Shown here: positions 1 to 12,539 of the stretch, piece after piece | How positions within the stretch are numbered: position 1 is the first letter of the stretch | Layout of the letters: each line of letters begins with the position of its first letter | Assembly: GCA_019925095.2 (NCBI GenBank) | Contig: CM034402.1 | Span: 12,039,501-12,103,500, forward strand | DNA: 64,000 bases | Source: Dendrolimus kikuchii | Lineage: Eukaryota; Arthropoda; Insecta; Lepidoptera; Lasiocampidae | Reading direction: 5' to 3' | The notes under the pieces: model-generated | The model's input: the letters and a program-made list of their open reading frames with translations, nothing else | What the model was told of the DNA's origin: nothing | Databases searched by the model: none | Made by a program: the position numbers and the translations under genes

Positions 1-28
1 AATATTAATTAAGATTGTATCTAAATAT

Positions 29-511
29 TGTTGCAAGCCGACATTAATCCTTTGCAGGTGTCTTACTACCACTTTAAATTAGAATGATCTATTGTTTGCG
101 TTAATCCCCTTGCGCCGCCATAAGACGTCATAAAACTTTCTTTCTTCTGTTGGTATTTGATGCGAATTCTGAAAAGCCATTAAGCCGACCATTTAACGAT
201 TTCAAGAACCAGTGGGCGGCATGTTGCTAGGAGACCATGTCTAATTTACAAATGGATGAGGGTCGGTCAGTCAGGATATGCGCCAGTCGTGTTCTAACGG
301 CGAACGAAGCGTTACCCCATGCACTTTCGGATCGAGTATCTTATAACAATGAACTTTGCGCGATTTATGTGATAACGATTTTCTGCCCTACGGTTTGATT
401 TTGTTGATTCAGCTATACTTGAAAAAACCGTGAATTACATGTGTGTACTTCTAATAATCTTTGTGATAATTCCAACGGCATTTTTGATTTCCATACTACA
501 AATTCGTAATA
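29..511 (+). mobile_element. Solo LTR, copy 1 (diverged)
   Basis: This copy begins TGTTGC and ends CGTAATA. It is flanked by ATAT on both sides (25-28 and 512-515), which I read as a 4-bp target duplication. It shares blocks with the copies at 18574-19089 and 56491-56939: an ACTTTGCGCG block, the ATAATTCCAACGGCATTTT block near the 3' end, and the terminal CGTAAT. No internal retroelement sequence is attached, so it looks like a solo LTR left by LTR-LTR recombination. The retroelement superfamily is not determined. Confidence 0.6.
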
Positions 512-550
512 ATATATTCGACAATAGTTTAACTGTCACTTAGTTTGCGT

Positions 551-841
551 ATATAATAATAATAGCAGTCCATAAACGTCCCACTGCTGTAATTGGGCCT
601 TCCGCTATTGGGAAACGGACAGTATATCCGCCACGCCTGTCCAAGGCGGCATGGTGGGTTTAAGTCTTGGTGTGTAGGTTTCATCACGATGTTTTCCTTC
701 AATGTTGTTATCACGTGGTAATTGTAATAATATGCACATTAGGTTAGAAAACTGCTCAAGTGGTGCATGCGTTCCGGCCAGGATTCGATCCTGCGCCCTT
801 TGAATTTGGGATGTGTGCGCTAGCCATTACGTTACCACGAC
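551..841 (-). mobile_element. tRNA-derived SINE
   Basis: On the minus strand the head reads GTGGTAACGTAATGGCTAGC (A-box-like), followed by GGATTCGATCC (B-box-like, near 781-791). The body contains a 'cggacagtat' segment and the copy ends in an ATT-rich tail near 551. The copies at 10893-11160 and 23938-24245 have the same layout. RNA polymerase III transcription is inferred from the boxes. Confidence 0.7.
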
Positions 842-2400
842 AAGTTTGCAAGTGACTTGCAATTTATTTCACTTTTGTATAGGGTTCAGGTTCAGTAACA
901 ATTCATGTTTTTATCTCTGATCGTAGAGTTTATTGCTACTTCTTCTTACAACAGCAATAACATGTCATTGTGGCGAAGCCGTATGTATACATAGAGTAAA
1001 AATTCGGCTTAATTTTTAACTTATATGTATGGTCTTCAAAATAATGTTCATCAGCGGTACTTAATTTGAACAGAATCATATATAAATTTGAAAATTTTCA
1101 TTTATATCCATTGAGCCGTTTCGGAGCTTATTAGAGGTAAATTATCAGATGGTAGGATAAACAATAAACGTAGCAGTGTTTATTTAATTTTAAAAACACA
1201 GGTAAATACTTCAATTTCATTTATAAATCTACTTTTTAATTGTATTTGTAAATCTAATAATTATTTAATTGAATCATTATTTGCTCAATTTTCACTGTTA
1301 CCGAATTAAATTGATTGTTATGAAAAATTTTATAAGTAATTTCAAGGATGTGCATATTAAAGCAATTTCCGCAGGATACGGATAAAAAGTATGTTGAAGA
1401 ACCTAAACACGTGGGATATTTTTATGTACAGTCGTGGTATGTAAATGTTCGCCAGTTTTAAAATTGATTCATTTAACTTTCTGCAAGCACATGTTATCTT
1501 TACAAACTAAGACACAGAACAGATTTTTCTGTTTAACTATTTTACAATACAGTTTAAAACTATTCAGATCAAAGTTGTATCATTTTATATCTTGTCTAAG
1601 AAGATTGTTTAGATATGTAAAACATTTTTATTGGTTTTAATATTTATGTTAAGCGTAGTAATTATATCCTCTTTGTTTCTTATTGTTTATCGCAGCGTCT
1701 GTCATTGTCAACATTGCAATTTTTCCACGTTTCTATATTTTATAACGTAATATTTATCAAAATGTTGACAGTATTGTTTCTTGTACTTTTACAAGCAAAA
1801 GTCGAGGTTATGATGACGAATATTTTCATTCCGCGATTGTACAAGTGACAAAATTTAGTGCCGTGTGTTTTTCATTCATACGTAATGTTGTAAAATGGAT
1901 ATTTATATCTACGTAGCTACATTGAAACACAATTTATGTCTTTTTTTGGACGCAAATCGAAATTTCCTCGATTGAATAAACGTGACGGATAAGAAAACGA
2001 TACGCAAATATAACCAATATTGAATTATCACTCAATATAAATCACTGGAATCGTACCCATTGAGCTGCATCGACTGATAAGACCGTGGTAACGTCACGCG
2101 GTTACGTCATTTTATCTACTTACCTAAATTGAAAAAGGTTTAATTGAAATTCATTAGAAGCCACTCTCAATTCTTTAGAAAATTAATTGATATACAAAGC
2201 TTATATATTTATACCTACTAAATATCTAGTCTTACGAATATGGGCCAAAGTGCTTTCTATTATTACAGTACGGGCTTACAAAAGTGATTATATCATAAAT
2301 ATGGTACGTCATAAATGTATGAAAATTGACACAGTAAGTATTAAGTAACCAAGAATACGCGTAATAATACATGATTTACGTATATTGGATTAAAATTGAT
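842..2400. other. AT-rich stretch, no gene recognised
   Basis: The short reading frames here have no recognisable protein features. I see no transposon ends or RNA gene. Confidence 0.6.
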
Positions 2401-2790
2401 TGCACACGTAGAGTTTTTCCCGCGGCTCGGCCCCGGTTCAAGCCCTAGTCCGTGCCTCTTGTTTAAAGAGCAAGCATTAATACAGGTTATAGTATACCTA
2501 TATACAGTTACAATGTTTATGTTATTGCTTTTTGCCCGCGGATGACTCAATTCATTTTATATCGCAAACTATCCCATCTCCCGGGATGAAAAGTATTTAT
2601 GCGCATTTTCTGTATTAAAACTACATATGTACAGAATTATTGCAAAACGGATATGATCAACATGACCAAAATGGCCAAAATGACCAAAATGTTCGAAATG
2701 ACCAAAATGTTCGAAATGACCAAAATGACCATAAGGGCCAAAATTACTAAAATGGGAAAAATTATCTATAAAAAATATCTATAATCTCTA
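2400..2790 (+). repeat. Interspersed repeat with 9-bp minisatellite
   Basis: The conserved blocks 'cccatctcccgggatgaaaa' and 'gtattaaaactacat' are followed at about 2660-2760 by degenerate tandem copies of ATGACCAAA. The same blocks occur at 55470-55700 and, inverted, at 47160-47260. Each copy has an ATGACCA-type array nearby. The 61-residue reading frame across the array is just translated repeat. Confidence 0.65.
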
Positions 2791-2809
2791 TGTTCATCCT
2801 CAATATATA

Positions 2810-4111
2810 CTGTCAGGTCATAAGTTCTGTCAAAAACTTTTTATAAAATTAATGATATACTTTTTGATAATTATATAGAAATTATATATGAAATGAAAGG
2901 TAATTTAATTTACAATACAATTTTATTTAGATTATTCAAAATGCCCTCCCCTATTTTGAATACATGCCCTTAATCGACGCGGCCAATCATCAATCGCAGC
3001 ACGCACCACATTCATATCTATTTCTGCAGCTGCTTTAGCCAAATTTGCTCAGAGAGATTCCATATTCTGATGAGGTTTAGCGCAGACTTTCTCCTCCAAA
3101 TGTTGCCATATCTTGTAATCCAGTGGGTTTAAATCTGGACTAGAAGAGGGCCAGTCCTCATGTCCGATAAAGTCAATTCCACGAGCGGTCAACTAGTTTT
3201 GCGTGCTTCGTGCCCTATGAGCTGGTGCAGAGTCCTGTTGGAATATCCAATGTCTGTTTTTGAATATTGTTTGAGAAAGAGGTTCCACTATGTTTGTTAG
3301 GACGGTATTTTGGTACACCTCGGCACTGGTTTTTACACCTTTTTCACAGAAAAACACCTCAGTTAAGCCTGAATACGAGACTCTAAGCCATACCATGAGT
3401 GATGAAAGCTAATGTCCTCGTTGAACCCTCGGAATTTGCCTGTTGGCTTCTTCACTCTTGTGGGCATACTCCTTATCATTTTGTTTATTATAACTTTCTT
3501 CGATGTTAAAAATTTTTTCATCCGAAAACAAAATTTCGCGGTATTTTTTTCCCGCGTACCCCCGTAACAAAGCGCGGGATCTATCCAGCCTAATTTTTTT
3601 CAGACGCTCATTCAAAAAATGTCCGGTCTTCTTACAATAAGCTCGTAGTCCCAGGTCTTCATTTATTACTCTTTTGACCGTGGTTCTGCTTAGGCCCATC
3701 TGAAAAACTAAGATTTTTTGTTTACGATCAGGATTTCGTTGGATTCGCGTCTTCACTACTTTGATGATCGCGGGTGTCCTAACTTTACGAGGTCGGCAGG
3801 TTCTCTTACGATCTTCGAAGCTTGAATCTTCAGTGAATCGTTTGATAGTGCGATAAACAAATCGTAGGGTTATTTTAAATTTTTGTAGAATACTGAAAAT
3901 CTCTTTTGGCGCGTAACCACAGCGGTGCAACGCGATAACCGCTACTCTATCTTCTTTCTTCGACCACTCCATATTTTAAAATGAATGAAAATTAATGTCT
4001 ATTTTATTTTCAGCAAGCGCAAACGTTCTATTTTTAAAATTGGTGAAGTTCATCTAGCCAGTGTTCGAAATTTTTTAATAATAAGCTTTTGACAGAACTT
4101 ATGACCCGACG
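2810..4111 (-). mobile_element. mariner element (DD37D type)
   Basis: Near-perfect terminal inverted repeats of about 28 bp lie at 2812-2839 and 4083-4110; both contain GGTCATAAGTTCTGTCAAAA. A TA dinucleotide sits just outside each end (2808-2809 and 4112-4113), as expected for Tc1/mariner insertion. The span of about 1.3 kb is normal for a mariner and encloses one transposase frame on the minus strand. Confidence 0.85.
2932..3972 (-). pseudogene. mariner DD37D transposase with three stops
   Basis: A single frame of 346 codons (a usual mariner length) runs from ATG at 3972 to TAA at 2932 without indels. It is broken by TAG at 3409-3411, TAG at 3193-3195 and TGA at 3049-3051. The N-terminal part looks like paired helix-turn-helix DNA-binding domains. 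Catalytic motifs are FSDEKIF (D151), QQDSAPAH (D247) and PDLNPLDY (D285). There are 37 residues between the second and third Asp, which is the DD37D (maT-like) signature rather than DD34D. All three Asp are kept, so nonsense mutation alone explains the inactivation. Confidence 0.87.
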
Positions 4112-4708
4112 TAGTATATACCACATACTGAGGTTCAGCTAAATCAGTCCAGTAGTTATCCCGTAAAAGCGTAACAGATAGACAGAGTTACTTTCATATT
4201 TATTGGTAAATATTTTGTTGTGTGATATGTGAGGGCAAGGAAGGAAAAGGGACTTACCCGGCTTTGATCCTCGCACCTGGACCCCGCACAGTTTTTATAG
4301 TTTTTAAATATTTTTCGGTTTTTTGCGCACGTACGTGTCGGTTGAGAGAGAGAGAATTTTAGTTAACAGCCTTGACGTTTTGCAGTCGACCGCGCATACA
4401 GATGGCGCCATCTTCGGGGTTTCCTCTTTTAGTTTTTTATTTTGCCGAGTTTATGGAAAGGGAATGGTTTAAAAGGATAAAAGGAATTTAGTTTATTTAG
4501 GGCGACACATTTATAATGTTAATAATTAATAAGGATTGGCTTGTATGTTATTTTATGACTATTTTTTGTATTTGATAAGGCGCTATAAATCAGCCAAAAT
4601 ACCATATTGGCCTATATTCTTGAACACGTAATAATTTACCTAATCTCTTCATAGCTATTTTCTCAATCTATTTTATAACAAACTCCCAAAATATATAAAT
4701 ATTAAATA
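4112..4708. other. No gene recognised
   Basis: AT-rich sequence with no coding or repeat structure that I recognise. Confidence 0.5.
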
Positions 4709-4916
4709 CTAGCTGACTCGAACCAATTTTCCTGAGCGCCAAACATTTTACATTATTTTATTAAACACAATTAATTATAGCCTATGTCACTCAGGAATAA
4801 TGTAACTTTCTACTGGTGAATGAGTTTTCAAAAATAGGTTGAGTAGTTCAAGAGATTACTTCATACTAACGAACTCACAAACTGTAACCTCTTTATAATA
4901 TTAGTATAATTAGACA
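4709..4916 (-). repeat. Helitron-like short repeat, CTAG end (family H3)
   Basis: CTAG lies at 4709-4712 on the left. The copy contains the H3 blocks 'gtaactttctactggtgaa' and 'cacaaactgtaacctcttt' and ends in an ATAATATTAGTATA tail. Related copies are at 24757-24960, 25460-25600 and 29062-29255. Assignment to Helitrons rests on the CTAG terminus and is tentative. Confidence 0.5.
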
Positions 4917-5499
4917 GATTAAGACATTTTAAACAAAATCTGTTAGAGATGGCGAATTATTTTGAAGTTATTTTTAATAAACAATCACGCTAAACTATGA
5001 AAATCATTGTATGATTTTTAAAGTCTCAAGTAGAATACATTGTCGACATCAAATAACTTTCCTTCATAAAAATAGTATAAAGCGACTACAACTGGTTGCA
5101 TTATTATAGGTATAAAAAAAATGTAAGAAGAATATTCATAATTTAAGGTTCACAATTGTATGAAGGATACCTATTTCATTTTCATTCATCACTCATTGCC
5201 GGTCATAACATATCGAAAATCCAACCTATTTCGCTGGCGCTCCGATTGATATCATAACTGTGATTACACGTCACATAGGATAATGTCGTTGAATATATTA
5301 CCTATTTTTGGTATCAAAGCGCCAGAGCAAAACAAAAATTTACCCGATCACGATGTAATATGGCCTAGACTCAATCAAACGATGTATTATTGCATCGAAG
5401 TATAGTGCCATATAATTATGTAGATATTGATGAACAGAAACTAAATAACTTTCCGTTTCGATCTGTATAATAAATATATGATAACATTTCCACTGTATA

Positions 5500-5810
5500 T
5501 CCGTGCAGGAACAGAGAAAGAGTACAATTTCCTGCGACCAGACAGCCTGTCGTAAGAGGCGATGAAACAACCCACAGCCGGGTGGTAGGACATCTTCCCG
5601 ACTGGATGGCTACCACCCCTGGTCTAAAGTATGTCGCCATAATAACCTCGAGTTGTGTTCCAGCATTAGTGACCAGGTTCCAGTCTCCCTTAAGAGAACA
5701 GCAGCGCATTTGTAGCACCTTTGATGTTGCAAATGTTCATAGGCGATGGTAACCGCTTTCCATCAAGTGGACCATCTGCATGTCTGCTGAACACCTGCAA
5801 TTTAAAAAAA
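5500..5810 (+). repeat. ~310-bp retroposon-like repeat (copy 1)
   Basis: The head reads 'ccgtgcaggaacagag'. The body contains 'cctgtcgtaagaggcg', 'aacccacagcc', 'accaggttccagtctccct' and 'aggcgatggtaaccgctttc'. The end reads 'cctgcaatttaaaaaaa'. Ten copies occur in the window. The A-rich tail of varying length suggests retroposition. The overlapping frames on both strands are not genes. Confidence 0.8.
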
Positions 5811-5817
5811 TCAACCT

Positions 5818-6003
5818 ATAATCGTCCCTTAGCTGGGCTATCCATTATTGGGGAAACGGACGGTAGCTCGATATTATTGTCCCAGGTAGATTAGGGTGCT
5901 TAACAAATCAATAATCTTTATTTGTAACTTCCCCTAAGTTCTTGCTTTCACTATCAGATCTCTGCAAAAACACGTAAATGACTTAGTCACTAAGCTGCCA
6001 CTA
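5818..6003 (-). repeat. Diverged SINE copy
   Basis: The left end has the SINE tail segment 'attggggaaacggacggt'. The right end, read on the minus strand, gives a 'gtagtggcagcttagtgac' head. The middle is too diverged for a certain call. Confidence 0.4.
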
Positions 6004-6309
6004 CTTTTCACTCGATCGTATAAATGTTTATTCCGACCAAACAAAGGCTAGGTTTTGAATATTTTATTACATTAAAATAAATAACTACAACTCATATTTA
6101 TATACATTTAAATATGGCTGTGACTTGATTTCAAAACTTTGTTAAACATCAGTATATAATATAATGCGGTATTACAACTTTACGATACTGGCATGAAAGT
6201 AGAGTACCTACTTCTGATATTAGAAAATGAGATATTTTGTGAAATACAGATTTTAAATTTACTCTAGTAAAGCCATGTCAAAAGGTATATAATATTCAAA
6301 ATACAAATA

Positions 6310-6665
6310 AAAGTACAGTGTAACGGGGCCAGTGTTGACACACTGGCCTCGTCACATCTTCCAATGACCGAGTCAGGAGCTGGCAACGCTGCCGCTTCAG
6401 CTGAAGACGTCAAACGGCGCACATATGGAGCCTTAGGAAAAGGTTACATATTTGTGCCGTTTGGGATAGAAACATTAGGCCCGTGGGGTCCGTCGGCAAA
6501 GAGTTTCGTTAAAGACGAAGAAGTTGTAAGAAACTCTTTGACACTACCCGTGATCAGAAGGCTGGCTTATATTTTGCACAACAAATAAGTATTGCCATAC
6601 AGTGTGGCAATGCAGCCAGCCTTCTGGGCACGCTTCCCGTTGGCAGTGATCTGCTACATAATGTG
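6310..6665 (+). pseudogene. Retroelement ORF C-terminal fragment
   Basis: One frame (6364-6588) carries FVPFGIETLGPWGPSA. After a frame change at about 6550 a second frame encodes DQKAGLYFAQQISIAIQ, then GNAASLLGTLP. The second motif recurs at 12003-12290 (minus), 48315-48420 (plus) and in part near 9333-9375. I read this as the C-terminal end of a repeated retroelement protein, probably non-LTR. The clade is not determined and this copy is frameshifted. Confidence 0.5.
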
Positions 6666-7617
6666 TTTTAGTTTCAATGTCTTTATTTTTTATTCTTGCA
6701 TTAACAGTCTCATACACAAGAAACAAAAAAATATTTATAATTTAAGGAAACAAAATTTTTAATTTTTATTTACTACTAAATATACATTATTTTAAATTAA
6801 TACAATGAAAAAATGGTAATTTAATTAAACGCCTATTAGCTGTATTATATTCTACCATAACTCCTTATTAAGACTTTAAGTTGAACACTGAGCCTAGTTC
6901 ATCAAAGTACATGGGTATGGTTCCCAAAAAGCTGGCTACTTTTAATTGGATTTTAAATTGGCATCTAGTTTTATGTATTAAAAGAGTCAACTTAGATGTT
7001 ATTGCATTCATACTATCAAGTTAAACGTGAAATGAAACAGAGTAAAAGTACTGCAGTAATTAACCACGTAGCAACAGTGTAGATAGATATTCGACGGAGG
7101 TGGGTATCATTTATGCATACACAATGAGAGAATGTGTTACAGACCCACATGATATCAGAAAAATACATTTTATCAGCCCGCAGCTAATGAAAGAGTTACA
7201 TCATCGCTAACGAAGGATTATTTCAAAAGTTTTCCACGAAATTATGTTGTATAATTTCATTTTGATAGAATAAAGATAATTTTAGACCTGTTTTTAGAAA
7301 TCGATTAAAAACAGTATGACTGCAGAAAACTGTGGGAAACTAATAATTTTGAATATTATAGTATTGTAATATTTGTAGCATTTCAATAAGTTGAAATACT
7401 TAGATATTTCCTTTTTAAAATGTGTTTTATTGAGTTACTACTTATAAAATGTATGATAATCGTCGTTGCTAACTAATAAAAATTATTTTATTTTTCTAGC
7501 AATATTAAAACAACACTCTTTCTACCATCACAATTTATTTGCATGTATACTGTAATTATGTAGGTATGTACATTAATAACATTAAGATTTATAGTATTTA
7601 CTCATATTGATATCTTA
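6666..7617. other. No gene recognised
   Basis: AT-rich sequence without coding or clear repeat structure. Confidence 0.55.
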
Positions 7618-8703
7618 CTAGGACATGTCCGCTCGTTCGTCCACGTTTGACCGGTAACGTAGATTACAGTTAGTTTGTCAGTATTTAAAATCAAAAGGGA
7701 TTTTCAGCAGGGCAACGGATTTATAGTATGAAGATACATGAATGCCGAAGATCCCCGTAGAAATCCGAGATATTAAGTAATATTACTATTATCATACATC
7801 TGTACTAAAGATGTCTAATAAATATGAAAGTAACATATTCCAATCCCGGGAATATAAAACAACCTCATTAAAAAAAATTGTCTCGGAGTATATTGTTTTA
7901 CTATCAATCAAATCTGAATCAGCTAATTTTTATATATAATAAATACAATAGCCACTTTTTTAACTTTAAAACACCCCCAGGAAAATTCCTGCGGGATATC
8001 CGGGGTAAAAAATATCACACATTTTGTTACATAAAATTTGCTATCGATTAGTGAAAAAATCGCATTGGAGTTCGAATTATTTTTCAATCTGGACAATTTA
8101 AACGATTCCCAGAAAAATTCCCGGGATAAAAAATTTGGTAGATTTTAAGTCTAAGAATTTGCTGTCGATCAACCAAAACCACATCGAAATTCGCCTAGTA
8201 GTTTTTACGTGAATCCCGAACAAACAAATAAACAAACCGACAAACAGACAAGAAATCTAACAAATTTGCATCGTATTTGTCCTATCCGTGCAGGAACGGA
8301 GAAAGAATACAATTTCCTGCGGCCGGGCGGCCTGTCGTAAGAGGCGACTAAACAACCCACAGCCAGGTGGTAGGGCATTTGCTCGACTGGATGGCGACCA
8401 CCCCTGGTCTAGAGTATGCCGCCATAACAACCTTGTGTTGTGTTCCGGCATTAACGACCAGGTTCCAGTCCCCTTTAAGAGAGCAGCAGCGCATTTGTAG
8501 CACCTTTGGTGTTGCAAATGTCCATAGGCGATGGTAACCGCTTTCCACCAAGTGGGCCGTCTGCCTGTCTGCTGAACTCCTGCAATAAAAAAAAAAAAAA
8601 AAAAAAAAATCTCCGTCATTTATATAGTCTATTTCATTTGTTTTTTTTTTAAATAGCTTCAATGTACAGACACGACATGTTTAGAGTTTTATAATATTGT
8701 AGA
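7618..8703 (-). mobile_element. Helitron-like element H2 with nested retroposon
   Basis: On the minus strand it starts TCTACAATATTATAAA at 8703 and ends at CTAG (7618-7621), just after a short hairpin-prone 'gtggacgaacgagcggac'. The family-specific 'cccgcaggaatttt' and 'gatcgacagcaaatt' type blocks are present. It encodes no protein, so it would be non-autonomous. A retroposon copy (8283-8611) splits it, and H2 sequence resumes right after the A-tail. The copy at 34942-35967 has the same organisation. Confidence 0.6.
8283..8611 (+). repeat. Retroposon-like repeat (copy 2), long A-tail
   Basis: Near full-length copy with the head 'atccgtgcaggaacgg' and the end 'ctcctgcaat', followed by more than 20 A residues. 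The long, nearly pure A-tail suggests this is one of the younger copies. It is inserted inside an H2 Helitron-like element. Confidence 0.85.
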
Positions 8704-10890
8704 TATCGGCGTCTGCGTGTGTTACGCGTAATTTTCTGAGTCTAGAATCATATATGACATTTGGCACATATTTGTAAAAGTCCCGTGTGTCTAAAATTAT
8801 TGAATAACCAAAGCGAGAATATTTATAATTCTTTTCAGATCCGTTATTATATGTATCTCTCAGTCGCACGTGGCTTATGAAATGTAACAGCATGTAAGCA
8901 CTTACCGGCTTATAGTTATCAAGACCATTAACTTCACGTTAATAATAATAGGGGTACAAAAATTATCTGATTAGCAAACTAGATACTTACGTAATGCATT
9001 TCGTATTTACTGTGACAGTAATAAAAATAGGCCTTACCAATGCTTTATTACCTTTATTCAATTATCACTATTGGCATATTTGTCTTATTTGACATCAAAA
9101 TACATATGCTTGCTATTGTAACTACTACGTATCTATTAGAATTCTCAAGTTGATTGTCCTCGATACAATACATTGAACCGTAATGCCATATGGTTTCAGT
9201 CCCATTAATTATTTTCTACTGACAATATACCGCTTTGTTTTTCTACATGTCACATTTCATGTCAACATATTTCATTATTATAATAATTATTGTTTAAGTT
9301 TAAAAAGGAACAAAAGATAATCAAGTAACGTAGCCAGCCTTCTGGGAACATTATCCTTTGACTTCGATCACCTAGGCCCAGTATTTTACTTATAATATTA
9401 AGGGATTAAAAGTAGAATACAATAAAATTTAAGTTTTCTTCATTGTCCTAATTTATAACAAAAGTTAATATTTATTTAATAATAAATCAAATTATGTCAC
9501 AAATTCGAGCTCATTCTATACGAAAATCTACTACGTTACGCGTCTATGGTCAGTAGGGTTGACAAAAAAAGTTTCATAAATAGTTGTTGCAATAAATTTA
9601 TTATTGTATATACTTTACATAAGTATATACAATAATAGTAAGTAATAAAATACAATAATCGTAAGTAGTTCATCGGAAAACCTTCTGAACGCGGCTTATA
9701 TTTTCTAACATTTATTTTATAATGGAATATAAACTATTTATAATGAGAATAAATTAAATCATTAACCTTCCAAAGGAGTCTATAAATTGAATATGTATTT
9801 TATTTGAGTAAAAATAATGTTTAAATTTAATAGGGATTAAGTTTTACGTTTTTGCAGGTATATACTATGATATATTTGTGAAAGGGTATATAATAACGCT
9901 TTGTACTCACATAAAAATCACAGAGAAGTTTATCTTAGTATTTTCCTAAACTTTTGTGACTAGTACATATAATAAAACTACTTTTTAAAGATTTTAAGCT
10001 CGGCATTTTAAATTATTTTTATTCCGATGTTTCGGCTACTTTTCGGTAGCCCTGATCGAAGACAAAATATCAAGTGGCAATGAGTAAAAATCAAATAAAC
10101 TACTTACGCGCTTAAAACCATTAAACCGTAGTTTATCTTACCTTAGAAGTACATACGCTCACATATACTATGTTCACAATTACAGGCAATATAATGTTAA
10201 TTACTTGTATAGGTATTATTATGATAAAGGCATTACACGAATAGAACGAATATACTTATTTTTTGAATTTGCAGGTTTTGTTTTTGGTTTAACGTTCTAT
10301 TATTTTCAAAATGTCATTATAGTTATCTATAAATTATGTGAGAACCAAAAGGCGGACGTTCTTAATAAAACATTCACAAAAAGTAAGCTTGTTATTAATT
10401 AATTAATTACCATTTAAGTTTTATTTTAATGTGTACTTAAGTTACGTCCTTGTTCTGTTGAATTTTTAAGCAAAAATTAAATGATAGGTTTTAATATATT
10501 TGACGATGTGTTGGCGCACACTTAACCAAGATAAGTACAAACCGGTCCCGTCAGTGTGTACACACAAGATTGTTACAACGTTATCAGAAGTATACACACG
10601 TAATTCATAATCCTTACAAACAAAACCAAATACAAGAATTCTAAACCGTATGGTAGAAGATCATATATTATAACAGCATAAACATGCAAAGTCCATTGAT
10701 GTGAGATTCTCGTTCCGAATGTACACTTAGCGCCTCGATCGCAGTTGATGCCCAACTAACTCTCATCAAAGACATCCTACGCACCAAGGTGCTCTGTGAT
10801 TTTGATATTTGTACAATGAAGAGCTATCAGGTATTGTTCGGTCAGACTCTATTTTCATCTTCATCCTTTCTATATTCGTAAATCGTAAAA
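8704..10890. other. No gene; one small repeat fragment
   Basis: 'agccagccttctgggaacat' near 9333-9355 matches the end of the retroelement motif at 6600-6630. 'gtttcggctacttttcggta' near 10030 looks like a repeat end. The rest is AT-rich with no supported gene. Confidence 0.5.
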
Positions 10891-10892
10891 GT

Positions 10893-11160
10893 TGTGGTAG
10901 CGTAATGGCTAGCGCACATGTGCCGGACTGAAAGGGCGCGGATTCGAATCTTAATGTGTGTGTGTGCATATTGTTACAATTATAACATGTTAACAACGAT
11001 GAAAGAAAGGATCATGACGAAACCTGTACATCGTGATAACCTATGTGTCAAACCTGCCAAGCCACCTCGGATAAGCGTGGCGGGTATACTGTCCGTTCCA
11101 CTATAGTGGGCGGCCCGAGCCCACCAGTGGGCAATTTATAGGCTGTTATTATATATATGT
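10893..11160 (+). mobile_element. tRNA-derived SINE (best copy)
   Basis: The head GTGGTAGCGTAATGGCTAGC provides an A-box-like element, and GGATTCGAATC follows as the B box (near 10940). The body contains 'gcgtggcgggtatactgtcc' and 'accagtgggcaatttatagg'. The copy ends 'ctgttattatatata' and runs into a GT microsatellite. This is the sense-oriented reference copy for the inverted ones at 551-841 and 23938-24245. Confidence 0.75.
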
Positions 11161-12000
11161 GTGTATGTGTGTGTGTGTACTTATACTTATATATTAGTTT
11201 ACACAATGGTTCAATAAGAAATATTCATAAGCAACTTTAACATTGAGTGGACAGTAAGTGCGTGTCAGATCGCGCACAATATAGGGTATCGTCGTCACAA
11301 TGAATACCTTTACTTTTTTTGTTTTTTCATTTCATATTTACTAAAAAATACACCATTACACAAAAAGCAACGGATCTTTATCAAATCAATTTTCGTTGAA
11401 AGTATTTTATGAGCTTAATTTCTTGGGAATCTTCCAATACACTGTTACAAAGGTAATTAATTAGTCTTAAAAACATCCACCCCAGAAATCTTTATTTTTT
11501 TCTTCGGAATTATATTAGAGTTTTATAGCGGCATATATCCATGAAACAAACATGCAATCAAGTAGTTCCCGGGAATAAAACGAAACGACATATAAAGACA
11601 GACCTACAAACACGATAATTTTAATAAGGGTTCGAATTTTTGAAAATAGCTATAGTACTTTAAAAGTGAAAAAACTCCAGCTCAACGGTTAGACGTTTAT
11701 TACATTGGGTATTTGAGATACTTTTTATAACCTATACCATACAAAACGGCAGAGCCTCCTTGAATTTGTACGGGTGTACTGCGACGTGACGTCATAGTTC
11801 TAATGAGTGAAATAGCTATTTTTTATAGTTTAATATGTTTTAATTTCATCTTGACTTTTATATAAAAATATGAATTAAATATAAGTTACAATATGTAACT
11901 AAAACTAACTTAAAATATATAATTAAATACTAACAATAAATTAACTTATAAATATAAACTTAAAAATAAACTACAAACTATATAAAAACTAAAACTATGT
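11161..12000. other. No gene recognised
   Basis: A short (TG)n tract at 11156-11180 is followed by AT-rich sequence without supported features. Confidence 0.5.
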
Positions 12001-12002
12001 AA

Positions 12003-12500
12003 ATAAAAGGGAAAAATGCCTAAAGATAAGTTATTGGTCCCAAACCATTGTCATTTATCGGGAACGTTCCCAAAAGGCTGGCGGCGTTACCACGTTGTAT
12101 AGCAACGCTTAATCTTTGAACAAAATAGACGCCAGCCTTCTGATCGCGTGTGACATCTACTAGACGTTTGGCGACGTCACGGTAGGCCTTTAGAGCGTTG
12201 TAGCCGGGGGATACGTCCCCTGGCATAGGAAGAGGCCCAGTGAGGGGGGCCCACGCCTGCCAGAGCACGCGGAGTTGGGAATCCCGCATTCACGTAGCCC
12301 TGGCATAAGGCGCAGGACGGAACACCCAGGGGTTTTAGTGGGTATCCCTAACTGGGGAGTGGCAATAGCGTGGCACCGGTTCTGACCGGGCACGCTAGTG
12401 TCATCCCCGATCTGGCGAATCCCACACTCACACGGGTCGCGAACATCCCCCCAGGCTTCTGTGCCTGTCGCGGCTTAATCCTCAAACGGATTTCCCTTGG
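12003..12500 (-). pseudogene. Retroelement ORF C-terminal fragment
   Basis: The minus frame ending at 12020 encodes a RLVDVTRDQKAGVYFVQR motif and then AIQRGNAASLLGTFP. This is the same conserved peptide as at 6555-6640 and 48315-48420. Upstream sequence (12290-12500) is GC-richer than its surroundings and carries 'tacccactaaaacccctgg', shared with 27690-27870. No complete frame remains. Confidence 0.5.
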
Positions 12501-12539
12501 CAAAAAGAAAAGGCCTTTAGAGCGTTAGGACATTAATTG

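Noticed and set aside
2599..2784. 61-codon frame of repeating MTKM
   Set aside because: Translation of the ATGACCAAA minisatellite.
8257..8662. Overlapping frames of 70-120 codons on both strands
   Set aside because: They lie in the ~310-bp retroposon repeat and recur in every copy; a poly-F run is the A-tail.
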